This document shows positions 1-10,042 of a stretch of 11,565 bases of DNA, piece by piece. Origin of the DNA: Tieghemiomyces parasiticus (lineage: Eukaryota; Kickxellomycota; Dimargaritomycetes; Dimargaritales; Dimargaritaceae); contig JANBPT010001264.1 of assembly GCA_027575765.1 (NCBI GenBank), forward strand, positions 1 through 11,565, written 5' to 3'. Under the pieces are notes generated by a model that saw only the letters and a list, made by a program, of their open reading frames with translations, did not search any database and was not told the origin of the DNA. Position numbers and translations under genes: made by a program. Every line of letters starts with the position of its first letter. Position 1 is the stretch's first letter.

Positions 1-1210
1 GAGGAGCGCCGCCTGATGCACCAGCTGTACCTTGAGTCCATGGAATATACCGGTAAGTAGCCGGGGCAATACCCTTATTCCCCCCCTCCCCCTTCGCGAA
101 CTAAAAATCCTACTGAATCCGTAGAGAGAGAGATAATCTCACTTGAAGGACGATGAGTGGGCAGGCCGCTTACTGCTGATTTGTCTACCCAACCGTCCCC
201 CTTCCCCCTCCTACCTCCCCTAGATCACAAGTTCGAGCCTGAGCGCAAACCAGCCAACGTAGTCTGGTCCGACGAGACTAAACTGCAGTCCATTACGGTC
301 ACGATGCCAGCGGTAGGTACTAGTGGTAAAGTGGTAGCCACCCTTAGATCCGGTGGACTCCGCATGGAACATAGCACTAATATCATCTGTACATCCCATG
401 TTGGCTATTCTACTCTAGGATCGTAACATACACAACAAGATCTTTGGCGGGTACCTGATGCGCCTGGCCCTAGAGGTAAGTGAGAGGGGGGCCGAAGATA
501 AAAGGCTACGGAATGGCAGTTTGCCCATGGCCTGCACCCACTACGCCACCGGTACCCCAAGTTTCCGGCTTTCCACTCGCTAACGGGTTTACTCCCTTCA
601 TTCCCTCGAATACGCTCTGAATACTCTCCACGACTACGGTATAGCTGGCCTACGCCGAGGCCCAGCTATTTACCCGGCGGATCCCCCAGGTCTGGGCCAT
701 CGACGATATCTCTTTCCGCAAGCCGGTGCCCATCGGCTGCTTGCTGGAGCTGACCGCCCAGGTGACCTTTTCACCAGGAACTGACGGCGGGACGTTTGAG
801 GTTGCTGTAAGTACCTTATACCCCCGGCCTTCGTTGAGGAAACACAACCGCCGGCCAGGGAGACTCGCCAGTCCCCCCCCCTCTCCCATCTGGCCAGGTA
901 CTTACCCTACCATCTTGCTTCACCCCTTTATCCCACCTCCCAACCCCCCCTCCTGACCCGATCGCCCCGCACCCACCTTCTCCGTGTCGCCCTATACCTG
1001 CAGGTCGAGATTGAGGTGATTGACCCCGAGACACGCGCCAAGGAGACTGCCAACGTGTTCAATCTCACGTTCAAGTCGCCCGAGGGGGTGGCCGCTCCGC
1101 GTATCATTCCTCGTACCTATGCCGACCTGATCAAGTACGTGGAGGCCAACCGTCGCTACGAGCAGCATAAGAACCGCTTCACTTTGCCCCGAGAGTTCAT
1201 TGTCGACTGA
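1..1210 (+). CDS. ACOT9: Acyl-CoA thioesterase, ACOT9-like (double hotdog), 5'-partial, five exons visible
   Basis: Hydrolyses acyl-CoA to free fatty acid and CoA; animal ACOT9 relatives are mitochondrial. Proposed exons are 1-52, 224-312, 419-475, 645-806 and 1004-1210 (TGA 1208-1210). All four introns have GT..AG ends (gtaagt or gtaggt donors), and the joins keep one frame of 188 residues. The second hotdog domain is clear. Residues 25-47 hold the PANVVW and TKLQS strand. Residues 50-66 hold the NKIFGGYLM helix typical of the family, followed by LAYAEAQLF. Then come AIDDISFRKPVPIG and a long strand ending at NVFNLTFKS, and a C-terminal tail RTYADLIKYVEANRRY that matches the ACOT9 ending in pattern. 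The N-terminal presequence and first hotdog lie upstream of the window. Intron 4 holds C runs at 873-881 and 944-950. Family recognition is from memory of the fold and motifs; the exon edges are inferred from reading frame and homology. Confidence 0.88.
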
Positions 1211-2256
1211 AGGGGGCTGCTGGCAGCGAGGGCATGTAGAGTTTGGACCGTATTTATTAAACTGGGCATCCTTTTGGTGTCTGACAATCTATACTTGTCA
1301 ATAGCGGGCAAAGTTCGAAAGAGGCCTAGGAAGTCGTACATTGACGACAACGTATGCAGAAGTGGGAATACTGAAGCTGGCGCCGTGGCGTTGAAGGAGC
1401 CCAACTTTCACGGCCCTTCTCCCGAGGCGACGTGGTACCTGGGGTACTCTAAGCCCTATTACCATCGAACCGGGCAGTGTACCAGTCTACAAAGGGGACC
1501 TTGTATTCTGATGGCATCCCATTGACCGACGCGCGGTGCCCCCCTCTCTCACCCTTACCCACGCCACTAACACATTGCGGGGTGGCTATACACCTCCTCC
1601 TCTCCCCCCCCCGTGGCCACTCTGTTGTGTCGGATCCAATGGGTGCGGTGTGGCCCATTCCCCCCTTATCCCAGATGGGACGGTGCCCGGCGCCCACTCC
1701 ACGCCGCGAGGGAGATACGGAGGGGGTGTACAGTTGACGTGGTGGATTGTCCTCGTTATGCTTCATATCGGCGCTTCTGCTCAGAGGCTATCGGCACAAT
1801 CTGTTACCCCGGCCTACTACGACCCACCGCCCCCTACTCTGGACCCATGGCGCTAACTCCTGCATGGTAACATTCCTTGTCTCCCGTTCACCACACTATC
1901 GTCTGTCCATTTTTTTAGGCCGTTCCTTGCGACCAAGGCTGCTGCTTCCTCTCCTCTTTTTAGTAGCCGAATTTGTGTGCTCTTCCTCGAACTGCTCTAC
2001 CCCCCCCCACGCTGTTTAATGGGCTTTCTTTATTAGGATCGCCAAGCCCGACCTTACAGGGGGCCTTTTGTCTCCACATTTTGACCCAACCTCCCCCCCT
2101 CTTCTCCTCTCCACTTTAAGCACCACCAGCTTCTACCTGCCCCACCTCACTCCTCCGCCCTTGGGTCGCCAACCGTCGGCTATACGCTTTACTTCTTCAC
2201 AGTTGCCCGGTGAGAGCACCCGTCCGCCCCTCCTTTCCCCTTCATTGGTCGGTGCC
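1211..2256. other. Intergenic spacer, pyrimidine-rich, no gene recognised
   Basis: About 1 kb between the thioesterase stop and the likely start of the Ivy1-like gene. It is strongly C/T-rich on the + strand, with a C9 run at 2000-2008 and several CCTCC-type stretches from 2090 on. The first 60 bases are probably 3' UTR and contain an A/T-rich TATTTATTAAA near 1251, which could serve in polyadenylation. The CT-rich 2060-2256 part is probably promoter or 5' UTR of the next gene. Frame 2068-2256 stays open into that gene, but it has no ATG before 2257 and encodes only proline/serine-rich sequence. A small upstream exon cannot be excluded, since CTTCTTCACAG (ending near 2201) is acceptor-like. 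Short open frames here show no protein-like features. Confidence 0.6.
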
Positions 2257-4633
2257 ATGCAGTCTGAACCTCGTCCTTCTTTTGACTCGGCCCGGAGCGC
2301 TTCCGCGGCCATGCCCCCGCCGGGCCGACCGCGCACCGTCTCGTCGTTATGGCAACGGCTGGCACCGTGGTCCTACAGCCAACCGATTTCGCTGGCGGCT
2401 CCCGCGGGGCCGTCCCGCACCCAGTCGGTTGGCACCGTGGGCCGCGACCGCTCATGCTCTCACAACACCATCGGGTTTGGCATGACCTCCCCGCTACCCC
2501 ACCCTGCCACCCCCGGACCGCCGGCCTACTTCCCGCGGTCCAGCGCCTCCTCAGTGCGCCACGCCCCGCTGGACCTGCCCAGCTCCCCGCTCCCGCCGAC
2601 TTCCACCTCATTGTCGCATGCCGCCGCGGGAACTCCGTTCATCATCATGGCCAAGAAGGATTCCAGGTCCGCCTTACTCCGCCATTACGGCGTGCTGGCC
2701 GCTGCCGAAAACTACCGTGTCCAGTGTGCTAACCTCGGTCAGGCGTCCTATGAGTTTGGGAGCGCCCTTGAGAGCCTGGCCCGATCGCCCGGTGCCGGTG
2801 ATACCGCCGCAGGGTTATCGTCGGCTTCCGGGTTGCACTACATGATGGCCAATCAGTATGCGTTGCTCAGCAAGACGGTGTACACTTCATTCGAGACCCC
2901 CGTGCGGGAGGCCCTGGACGATTTCGCCCATACGGCGCAGGTAAGCTCCAGCTAATGAGCAGTTGAGTTTGATAGTGTTGAATAATATTGGCATGAGGAA
3001 AGGATATAGCTAGCCGCCCGTCGTTGGCCGGATAAACTAACCAATGAGAGGTTTTAACCCCCCGAACATCCGTCCCCCCTCCCCTGCCCTACCACCCGCT
3101 ACTACTCAGACCAAGGAGCGTGAGCACGACCAGCAGGTGGACGAGCTCAGCCAGACGATCAAGCAAACCGAGCAGGCTTACGTTCTCAACGCCCAACAGG
3201 GCGCCCGCGAACTCACCCAGTTCCGGCGAGCGCTCCAACAATTGACCACACAACTGGATGAGCTCGAACAGCTCAAGCAGACCTACGCCCGCGAAGCCCT
3301 TGATGACGAGCAGACCGTGGCCACCACGGTGCTGACACAGACTTCCGTGACCATCCGCGCCCTGACCGACATTTGCGATCGACTCTCCTCCAAGGCCCTC
3401 ACCGATCCGCAGCTAGAGGCCATGGTGGGAAACTGTCCGGACCCGTTCAATGCCTACGAGACGGCGGATACCTCTAAGGAACTGTTTTCGGTACTACCAC
3501 CCCTGGCCATGCTCACAGGCCAGTCGGGTCACGGCTCCAGCGGGTCGCGTCGGGAATCCGGGACCATCCCATTCACCCTCGGAAGCCGCCCGGCCCATAC
3601 GGCATCGACTCCAGCTGCAGTGGGATTAGCTCCGTCCAAACCGACTCCGGGGGGCATCACCTGGCGCGGGGGTACGCGAGTGGGACCGACCGACGAGACC
3701 CCCGCCCGCTACGCCATTCGAGACAGCATGCTCGAGACGGCCAGCTTGATCACTCCACCCCGTCTGGGGTACCCGGGTGATCGAGACGGTGGTACGCCCG
3801 CCATGGCGAACGCCGATTGTAAAAGTCCGCCCGACGAGACGGCGGAGAGAATGACGCCTCGACCAGTGGGTACCATCGCCACGGAAACCCCTGACCGACG
3901 CTCCTCAGGATCGCCGTCCTTTAGCAGCTACGACCAGGTCAGCGATGCTGCCGCCCCGGACACCCCCACCAAAGTATCTCCCGGGCCGGTCCACAGCCGG
4001 CTACGAGGGGACGGCGGGGACCTAGCTACTACCACCCGAATCCCCGACGACGACGACGCTGAACCCCACGTCATCTGTCCCGGCAAATCCGGCAGTGCTC
4101 TGCCGTTCAGTCCGGATTCACTCCGCGGGGATAGCCCCGTACCCGATGCCACGGCCGCGCTCGGCGGCTGTCGTGACCTCGAAGCGGCGCTGCGCGACGC
4201 CGGTCAGGACGATTCGGTATTTGACTTCCCCCCTTCCTCCCCATACCAGCCCCGGCAGCCACCTCGATGCACCCCGGTACCCGTCAACAACGGCCTGCCT
4301 CGCGCTACCTCACCACAGCCACTACCGCGGTCCCTCCGCCGCCGCACGGCTAAGGAAAATCTAGGGATGGCCGGTAGTGTCGGTAGCAGTTGTGCTGGCG
4401 GCGGCAATGGTGTGGATAGTGTAGGTGAAGGGCTCGGCCGGGCGAACCGTGTGGTGGTGGATGGTGATAGTGCGGAAGAGGGAAAGGAAGAAGCCGAAAG
4501 CAGCAGTGACGACGATAACGGCAACGGCGAGGACGGATTCTTGGCCTCGTCAGTCAAGCGATCTATCGTCTCCGATCCGGAACTGACCGGTAACATGTTT
4601 GCCGACCTGATCCGGACGTCGTCGGCGCAGTAG
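2257..4633 (+). CDS. IVY1: Ivy1-like BAR-domain phospholipid-binding protein, two exons
   Basis: Exons 2257-2940 and 3110-4633 (TAG, followed at once by a second TAG) join in phase 0 across a 169-base intron with donor gtaagc, a candidate branch site ACTAAC at 3036-3041 and acceptor CTACTCAG. The product is 735 residues. Residues 1-130 are proline/serine-rich and probably disordered. Residues about 131-345 form a helical BAR-like domain: LLRHYGVLAAAENYR, SYEFGSALESLA, SGLHYMMANQY, FETPVREALDDF, then after the junction a charged coil, QFRRAL at 265-270, LDELEQLKQTY, DICDRLSSKALTDP and NCPDPFNAY. This succession is characteristic of fungal Ivy1 proteins. In yeast, Ivy1 binds phospholipid and the Rab Ypt7 at the vacuole and endosome. 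The remaining 390 residues are low-complexity, with an acidic serine/aspartate run near 677-705. Yeast Ivy1 is about 450 residues, so the tails here are long. The first in-frame ATG with a purine at -3 is 2257; ATG 2647, at the domain edge, is an alternative. Confidence 0.82.
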
Positions 4634-5636
4634 TAGAAGCATCGCCACCCACTCTATCCATCGTCCTATATTCTTATCCGATCATGAGTTGACTGCCTTC
4701 TTCAACTCTCACTTCCGACGGGTCTATAAGAGTTCAGCCGCTACCCGATTTTGTAACCAAATTGTTTTAATTATTATTATCATTGTCATTATTCATGATT
4801 AAACTGGTGGGCCAACCCCGCTCCTATCCTAGACTGAACACTTTACTGACCTATGCGCCGTGTTGCACCAAACGGTAACTGCTGCGTGCCCCGCACTGGT
4901 AGGCCTGGCCACGATATCCTTATAAGCTTGATTTCATCTACTTTGAACCCTGGAGAGGGAGGCCGTTTAGGTGAAAGTGTGTGCTTGTCCAGTTGGCATC
5001 TAAGGCGGGTAACCCGTGGGCCATAGTTTGGGGGGGCCTTCTAAAAGTCCGTGTATCTATGTCCCTAATTGTGGCCCATGGAATTAACCTCCATCGCACG
5101 GGGGCCAAGATGAGAATAAAAGTGGGGGAGCAGACATGCGGTGCGGAAGAGCCCAAACGGCGCTAGAGTTACTTGGTCATCAACCCAATCAAGGTATAAC
5201 CTCACAGGGGGAGGGGTTGGTGTGCTTGTATGGTGGCAGCTGGAGGTGGCGGTGGTGGGCAGGGCAGGGGGGGGGGGGTTTGCCCTTCCTCACCCTGCCC
5301 CTTTAGTTTTTTCGGGAGCCGTTGTCTCCACTCCTACCCTGCCTGTCGACCTAACTGGGTCCAATAGGCACAGGTTACCCCAAGACGACCTGAGATTGTG
5401 GTAGCCATGGGGGAGTGGAGGGGATCACAGCAATTCCGAGGCAACGATGGCGGTAGACACACCCTGCTTTACCCCCTCCTCGATCTCGTTAGATCTTACC
5501 CCCCCTCCTCTCCACAGTTTTCTACCAGTACCTTGTCAGCTTGACCGGTTCCGTTTCGGAGGTCTAGATTCATTTCGGCGTAGACATTTCGTCCGCATTC
5601 TACATTATTGTCTACATATTGTTTACTCGCGCTACG
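4634..5636. other. Intergenic spacer with A/T-rich 3' end signal and G-rich tract, no gene recognised
   Basis: Holds the 3' UTR of the Ivy1-like gene and the upstream region of the mS29 gene. An A/T-rich stretch with ATTATTATT (about 4765-4800) is the likeliest polyadenylation region for the upstream gene. TATAAG occurs at about 4731 and 4921, but both lie too far from the next start to be called promoters with any confidence. A GGTGG-rich stretch ends in twelve G at 5267-5278. The final 180 bases are pyrimidine-rich, then A/T-rich just before the mS29 ATG, as expected for a fungal 5' UTR. Short frames such as 4981-5166 and 5447-5860 look like chance. Confidence 0.6.
5257..5278 (+). repeat. 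G-quadruplex-capable poly-G tract (G12)
   Basis: GGG at 5257-5259, GGG at 5262-5264 and an uninterrupted G12 at 5267-5278, separated by two-base CA loops. This meets the usual G3+ N1-7 pattern for an intramolecular quadruplex. It sits about 360 bases upstream of the mS29 start codon, at the end of a GGTGG-rich stretch starting near 5231. Homopolymers this long are also prone to length errors in sequencing, so the exact count may be off. Confidence 0.7.
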
Positions 5637-7810
5637 ATGCACCGGTTTCCCACGTCGAGCCTGGGCGGCCAGTCCCGCCGGAATCTACTCACAGCCGCGA
5701 GATCGCTGATCGTCCCCAATACCCAAGCGACTCGTGTGTCGTCTGGCCCGCCGGCCGCCATCGCCCCGCGCTCCGTCCTGCCACCACTGCGGGCGATCAA
5801 TACCAGTGCCTCCCAGGGTCTGCATGCCACCCCCGCCGCGGCGTACCCACCCAAAGGTAGGGGTCAATGAGGAACCTGCAAGTGCGAGAGGGTACGAGGA
5901 GTAGACGAGTGGGGCAGCCTTTATGCTGCTTACTCGCCCTCCCCTGCTGATCTCCTACTCCTCCTCCCTCCCCCAGGCTGCCCTGTAGGCCCACCATAGC
6001 AATATCGCAAAGGTGTCTCCGGCTGCGTCTGTCCAGGAATAGGTTGTACAGGCATGGCTGAACCATTCGGGGCTTTTCTAGTTGTACCGATTACCAACTC
6101 CTTCTAACTACGCAGATTCACATGGTATTATCTTTACCCATTCCTTCACCGATCCTCTCTGACCAACAAAGCCCGCAAGACAACGGACCGTTCAAAGTCA
6201 CGGGCATTTAAGAAACCCGACAAGAAGTCCGCCGAGAAGAAGACTGTCGAGGTAAGTAGCGCTCCTCAAAGGGAAGCTACGCCTGGGACGAGGGTCGACC
6301 GTCACCAGTTGCCCGTTAATGGATTAATTAGACAGGCGCCCACGCTAACCCCGGCTCTGTACTTGACACATGTATATAACAATCTCACCTGCCTACAATT
6401 CCCCCCCCCAACAACGCTGCCGTGCGATTAGTACGACTTTATGAAGTCCGATTCCGGCGGGCCGACCGCCGACACCAGCGTCAACCCGCTCTACTACACA
6501 GACCCGACTCTCCCGGTGCTGCCTCCCTTGTCAACCGTAAGTATACTTCGGTGGTTATGTAGGCCCCATCGCCCAGGCTTTTACCCCCCCCCCTAGAGTG
6601 ACAGACGTACCAATTCCCTACTAGCACAATGCTTATGCTCATCAGGTGGAGGTTTCTAATTTTGTACCGACCTTCCGTATCAATCTCCATCCATCCGGCA
6701 ATACTTGGCGTTTCAACTGGCCTTGGCTTATAACAGGCGGACGTGGTTCCCGAGAATATCGGTCAGGTGTATGCTCTCCCCACCGACTTTGTGGGCAAGT
6801 TCAAGGCTTCCCAGTTCCCGGGCATGCTCTTTGACTGCTTCACCAAGTCCCACTCGGACGGCCTGATGGTGCGCAAGCCCTTGCTCCAGTTGGCTCGGCT
6901 TCTGGTGGATCCGAAGGCACGGGCTGACCAGGGCCCGCTGACCCTCCTTGCGGGCTCGCGCGGTACGGGCAAGAGCGCGACGCTGCTGCAGACGGTGGCC
7001 CTGGCCTACTTGCAGAAATGGTTCGTTCTGTACGTTCCTAACGCCACAACGTGGGTGGACAGCAGCCAACCGTACAGCGTGGACCCGAACGATCCGGCGC
7101 AGTACGTGCAGCCCGAGGTTACTGCCCAGTGGCTCGGTTTTCTGGCCAAGATTAACGGTCCGGCCCTGGAGAAGGCGACCTTGCCGACCGTGGTGACCCT
7201 CGGCGAGCAGACTTTGGCGGCGGGTTCACCGGTTGCGGATCTGCTGCACGCCGGTGCCGACCAACCGGCTGTGGCCCACCAGGCCCTCGAGGCGCTCTTG
7301 ACCCTGGTACGGCGCGGACCGACCCCGGCGGATGGCGGGCTAGGAGTACCCACCCTGGTCGCCGTCGACCAAGTGAACGCCCTGTACATCTCGACCGAGT
7401 ACTACAGCACGGACCACCAGCGGCTCGCCCCGGGGCAGCTCCGACTGATCCAATCCGTGCGGGCCCTATGGGACGATAAGAAGACCGCCCTGAATCCCAC
7501 CGCCGGTCTAGTGGTCACTGCGGCCGACATGAGCCGCTCCGAATTTCTGGTCCCCGGACTTTCGCGCTACACGGGCCGGGTCCCGGCTGGTAAGCTGACG
7601 GATCCCGTCCCCACGGCCATCACCTCCATTGAAATCCCGCCTTACTCCAAGTCCGAGACGATGGCCCTGTTCAAGTTTTACCAGAAGAGCGACCTGGTGT
7701 ACCATCCAATCGACCAGGTCCTAGCCACCAAGCGCTGGATTCTCACCAACGGGAATGGTAGCAAGTTGTTCCAGTACTGCCTGCGGCATACTAATGCCGA
7801 CTTGCTGTAA
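5637..7810 (+). CDS. RSM23: Mitochondrial small-subunit ribosomal protein mS29 (Rsm23/DAP3), four exons
   Basis: mS29 is a P-loop nucleotide-binding protein in the head of the mitochondrial ribosomal small subunit. Proposed exons are 5637-5856, 6172-6251, 6432-6536 and 6737-7810 (TAA); they join in frame to 492 residues. Residues 1-73 contain no Asp or Glu and are rich in Arg, Ser and Ala, a typical presequence. R52-A-I-N-T-S57 fits the R-x-[FLI]-x-x-[STG] octapeptidyl-peptidase motif. A lysine-rich linker follows (75-98). Walker A is GSRGTGKS at 208-215, preceded by LTLLA. Walker B is LVAVDQVNAL with Asp346. Downstream are LRLIQSVRALWDD, LVVTAADMS, a PYSKSETMALFKFYQK segment and NGNGSKLFQYC near the C-terminus, matching the family order. 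The residue after Asp346 is Gln, not the usual AAA+ Glu; to my recollection animal mS29 lacks it too. ATG 5637 has A at -3. The first intron's acceptor is the least certain: AG at 6115 follows a good CTAAC branch, but joined to donor 5857 it reads into TGA. Human DAP3 is about 398 residues and yeast Rsm23 about 450, so the length fits a fungal form. Confidence 0.9.
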
Positions 7811-8954
7811 GGAAATTACATCTCTCCTCCTCCTCCTCCTCCTCCCCTTCCACCTCGTCCTGGCGATACATTTTCTTCCCGAGCAGTTTCCTTGAAAGTC
7901 GGTCCCTTTGCTTTTTTAAAAAAAGAAAACATCAAACAAAATATTACCCCATCTCACTTTTTCAATATAGTTTCTACTTCTCAGACAATCAAATGCAGTC
8001 CAAGCTAGATAGATTTTAAAATGCTAGGGTAGAAAAATCCGGCTTAATCAGGACAGATAGTAGTGGGGGTTCGGGAAAGGCTAGCGACCGTCAATAGTAC
8101 ATTTCAAGTTCCTAATCGTACCGTTACTGGTCTCGACTGGATCTGCTAAGCACAACATAAAAAAATGGAGAAGGATATAGTGCGGCTGGATGATCGTTAC
8201 TGCGATTGGGTGGTATCCCACAAGTGACCGGTCCACTATTAAGCGAATGGGCCCTGAGTATTAGGCAATGGGCAGCCCTGCCAGGCTAATTCACCTTACC
8301 GAATAAGCGCATTTGTCCTGCCACGGTTAGGAATCGTGCCTGCCCTCACGGGTGGGTTAGATTCTTGATCTCGCCGAGAAGCAGCCTCTCCCCTTCGATG
8401 AGAAGTTGCACCTCGCGTGGTATACAAAGGTCAGGCGCGAGACCAATTGGGGGAATCTAGGATTACCCACAGTGGCTTCCACCTGTGCTAACCCGTCCTC
8501 TGGCTGCTTTTGACGTCCGCAAGGGCGTAGGGGGCGGCCGTTGGGCATGTGGTGTGCGCGGACTAACAACCACTGACATTATATCAGTTAGTAAAACATT
8601 TAAAATAACACATACAAACCTTTGTCTGAGGAATGAGAATGTTCTATAACCGGAAGTCGAACTATACCTATACCCGGCAATCAACCATTAAGCAGTGGTT
8701 ATCATAGTTTTTATTGATGAGGGTGTGGTTACCATTGTGACGGGTGTGTAGCCCAAGGGGTGGAGTAACTAGGTAAAGACCCAGGGCGAGTCGTAGGCAA
8801 GCAGGCCAGTAAGAAATATAGAAACAGTGGTCAATACGCATTTGACAAATCCATTGTTTATGGCCAATTCGCCGTCTTTAAATAAGTGTGATTTCAAGAG
8901 ATGACGCAAAACCATTTGGTGTAACTTGAGACACTTGAGTTGTGACTATTTCCG
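7811..8954. other. Intergenic spacer, no gene recognised
   Basis: Begins with the mS29 3' UTR: a TCC repeat, then an A-rich stretch around 7917-7945 (AAAAAAAGAAAAC, then ACAAAATATT), which is the likeliest 3' end signal. The rest is mixed sequence with ordinary CpG content and many stops in all frames. The short minus-strand frames at 8357-8684 have no recognisable features. An imperfect hairpin with arms ACTAA..ACTGA and TCAGTTAGT lies at 8562-8592. CpG becomes sparse after about 8953, which marks the edge of the next block. Confidence 0.6.
7825..7845 (+). repeat. (TCC)7 microsatellite
   Basis: Seven perfect tandem TCC units, 14 bases after the mS29 stop codon, followed by further C/T-rich sequence. 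It lies in the likely 3' UTR. It is a simple repeat with no evident function. Confidence 0.9.
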
Positions 8955-9290
8955 TGAGGGTTAGGATCCAAGTTGAGTCAAGTTCTCCTTCAAAGTCTGA
9001 AGGCTGCTGCCTTCCTGGTTCTCAAAGGGTAAGGATAATTGGTGATGGAAGTTGGCACATTTCATCAGGAAGCCAGGTTTGGAAGGGAGGCGGCTTTCAT
9101 TGACTGGGAGGCTTCATGGAGGTGCCTTGGTAACAAGATTGCAATGCTGCAGATGAAACCTAGAAATGTAAATGATGCTGTCAATTGGTATATATTCATT
9201 CTGGGATGGTACCATTTTTGACTTCACAGCTTGCTTTTTTTTAACCATCCATCATATTTCTTTGGAAGCCTCACTCCATCCAAATTAACC

Positions 9291-9803
9291 AGGTGTGATG
9301 TGCAAGTCCTTATTTATAGTTACTATCTGGAGGATTGCAAGGTAGATGGTGTTTTTAATGTTTTGACTTTCACACTGGGCCTGGCTGCCCCTAGCTGCTC
9401 CACTGTCTACAGGTGGCTGGCTCACTTTCTCACAGGCCACCACTCATTTGTAGATGACCCTGGTTCTGGCCACCCATCAGATGATATTGGTGGATATTAT
9501 GAGGATATGGTCCTGAGATGGCTGAAAAAAGTCCCTGGACTGACTGCTGAGCAGCTGGCCCAAACCATCCACGCTTCCCCTAGTACCATGCAATATGTCC
9601 TGCACAGGGACCTGAGGTTGCCCAGTTATTTAAATTGCTGGGTCACCCACAACCTCACCAATGACCAGTGCCACTGGTAGGTACATTTTGCCACCAAGCT
9701 CCTGGAGGAGTTCAACAGGGCCAGTGACTGGAGAGTCTGCTTTGATAGTTGTCTAGATCCAGGTTGCCAAGTGGTACAGAGCCATAATGACTATATTTTA
9801 TAA
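9291..9803 (+). pseudogene. Mariner-type (IS630/Tc1/mariner) transposase fragment, N-terminal DNA-binding part
   Basis: One frame reads from about 9291 to TAA at 9801-9803 with one internal TAG at 9678-9680. In order it shows VLIYSYYLED, STVYRWLAHFLTGHHSF, DDPGSGHPSD, LTAEQLAQTIHASPSTMQYV, LHRDLRLP, WVTHNLTNDQ, and beyond the stop ATKLLEEFNRASDW. This is the succession expected for the two helix-turn-helix units and the linker of mariner transposases (F..GD.S.EDDPRSGRPS, then T..ELA..L..S..TV...LH.DL, then WVPH.LT..Q). The block that should carry the first catalytic Asp is unrecognisable, and the other two catalytic residues are missing. About 170 residues remain of a usual 340-350. The sequence GGTAGGT over the stop resembles a splice donor, so an intron is a weaker alternative. 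No inverted terminal repeats were found. Codons lack CpG almost completely, unlike the flanking genes. It is almost certainly inactive. Confidence 0.7.
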
Positions 9804-10042
9804 ACATCATCTGGCTGATAAAATCCATAAAAATTTATTATGACACCTGTACTTCTTTGATGGAATCCTTTATTATTATTGAGCACCTGATTGGACTATA
9901 CACACTGCTTTATTAAGGATGGCTGTTGTGTTCCTGCTGCACATCCACAGTGGGAGGTGCCAGAGCCAGAAGAGTGGGTCCAGTCAGGAGGACCAAGAGC
10001 TGACATGCCTGGCTGGGGCTCAGCATTGAACAAAGTGCATAA

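Noticed and set aside
1460..1480. B-box-like GGTTCGATGG on the minus strand (possible tRNA gene)
   Set aside because: No A box at the right distance and no cloverleaf stems could be formed.
1274..1525. 83-codon plus-strand frame after the thioesterase
   Set aside because: Its initial codon is not ATG, it has no motif and lies in a low-information spacer; likely chance.
2189..2611. 140-codon open frame on the minus strand
   Set aside because: It lies antisense to the Ivy1-like first exon; it is Arg/Gly-rich from GC-rich shadow codons and has no family features.
4981..5166. 61-codon frame in the spacer before mS29
   Set aside because: Non-ATG start and no protein-family pattern; nothing supports translation.
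6597..6736. Alternative mS29 exon after the C10-CTAG acceptor at 6596 or after CATCAG at 6645
   Set aside because: The first reads into TAA before reaching the main exon; the second stays open but is out of frame with 6737 onward.
8562..8592. Imperfect hairpin as an attachment site or terminal inverted repeat
   Set aside because: Short, with a five-base bulge, single copy in the window and not at an element edge.
9039..9221. 60-codon frame before the mariner fragment as the transposase start
   Set aside because: It is in the same reading frame but separated by a stop, and its sequence does not resemble a transposase N-terminus.
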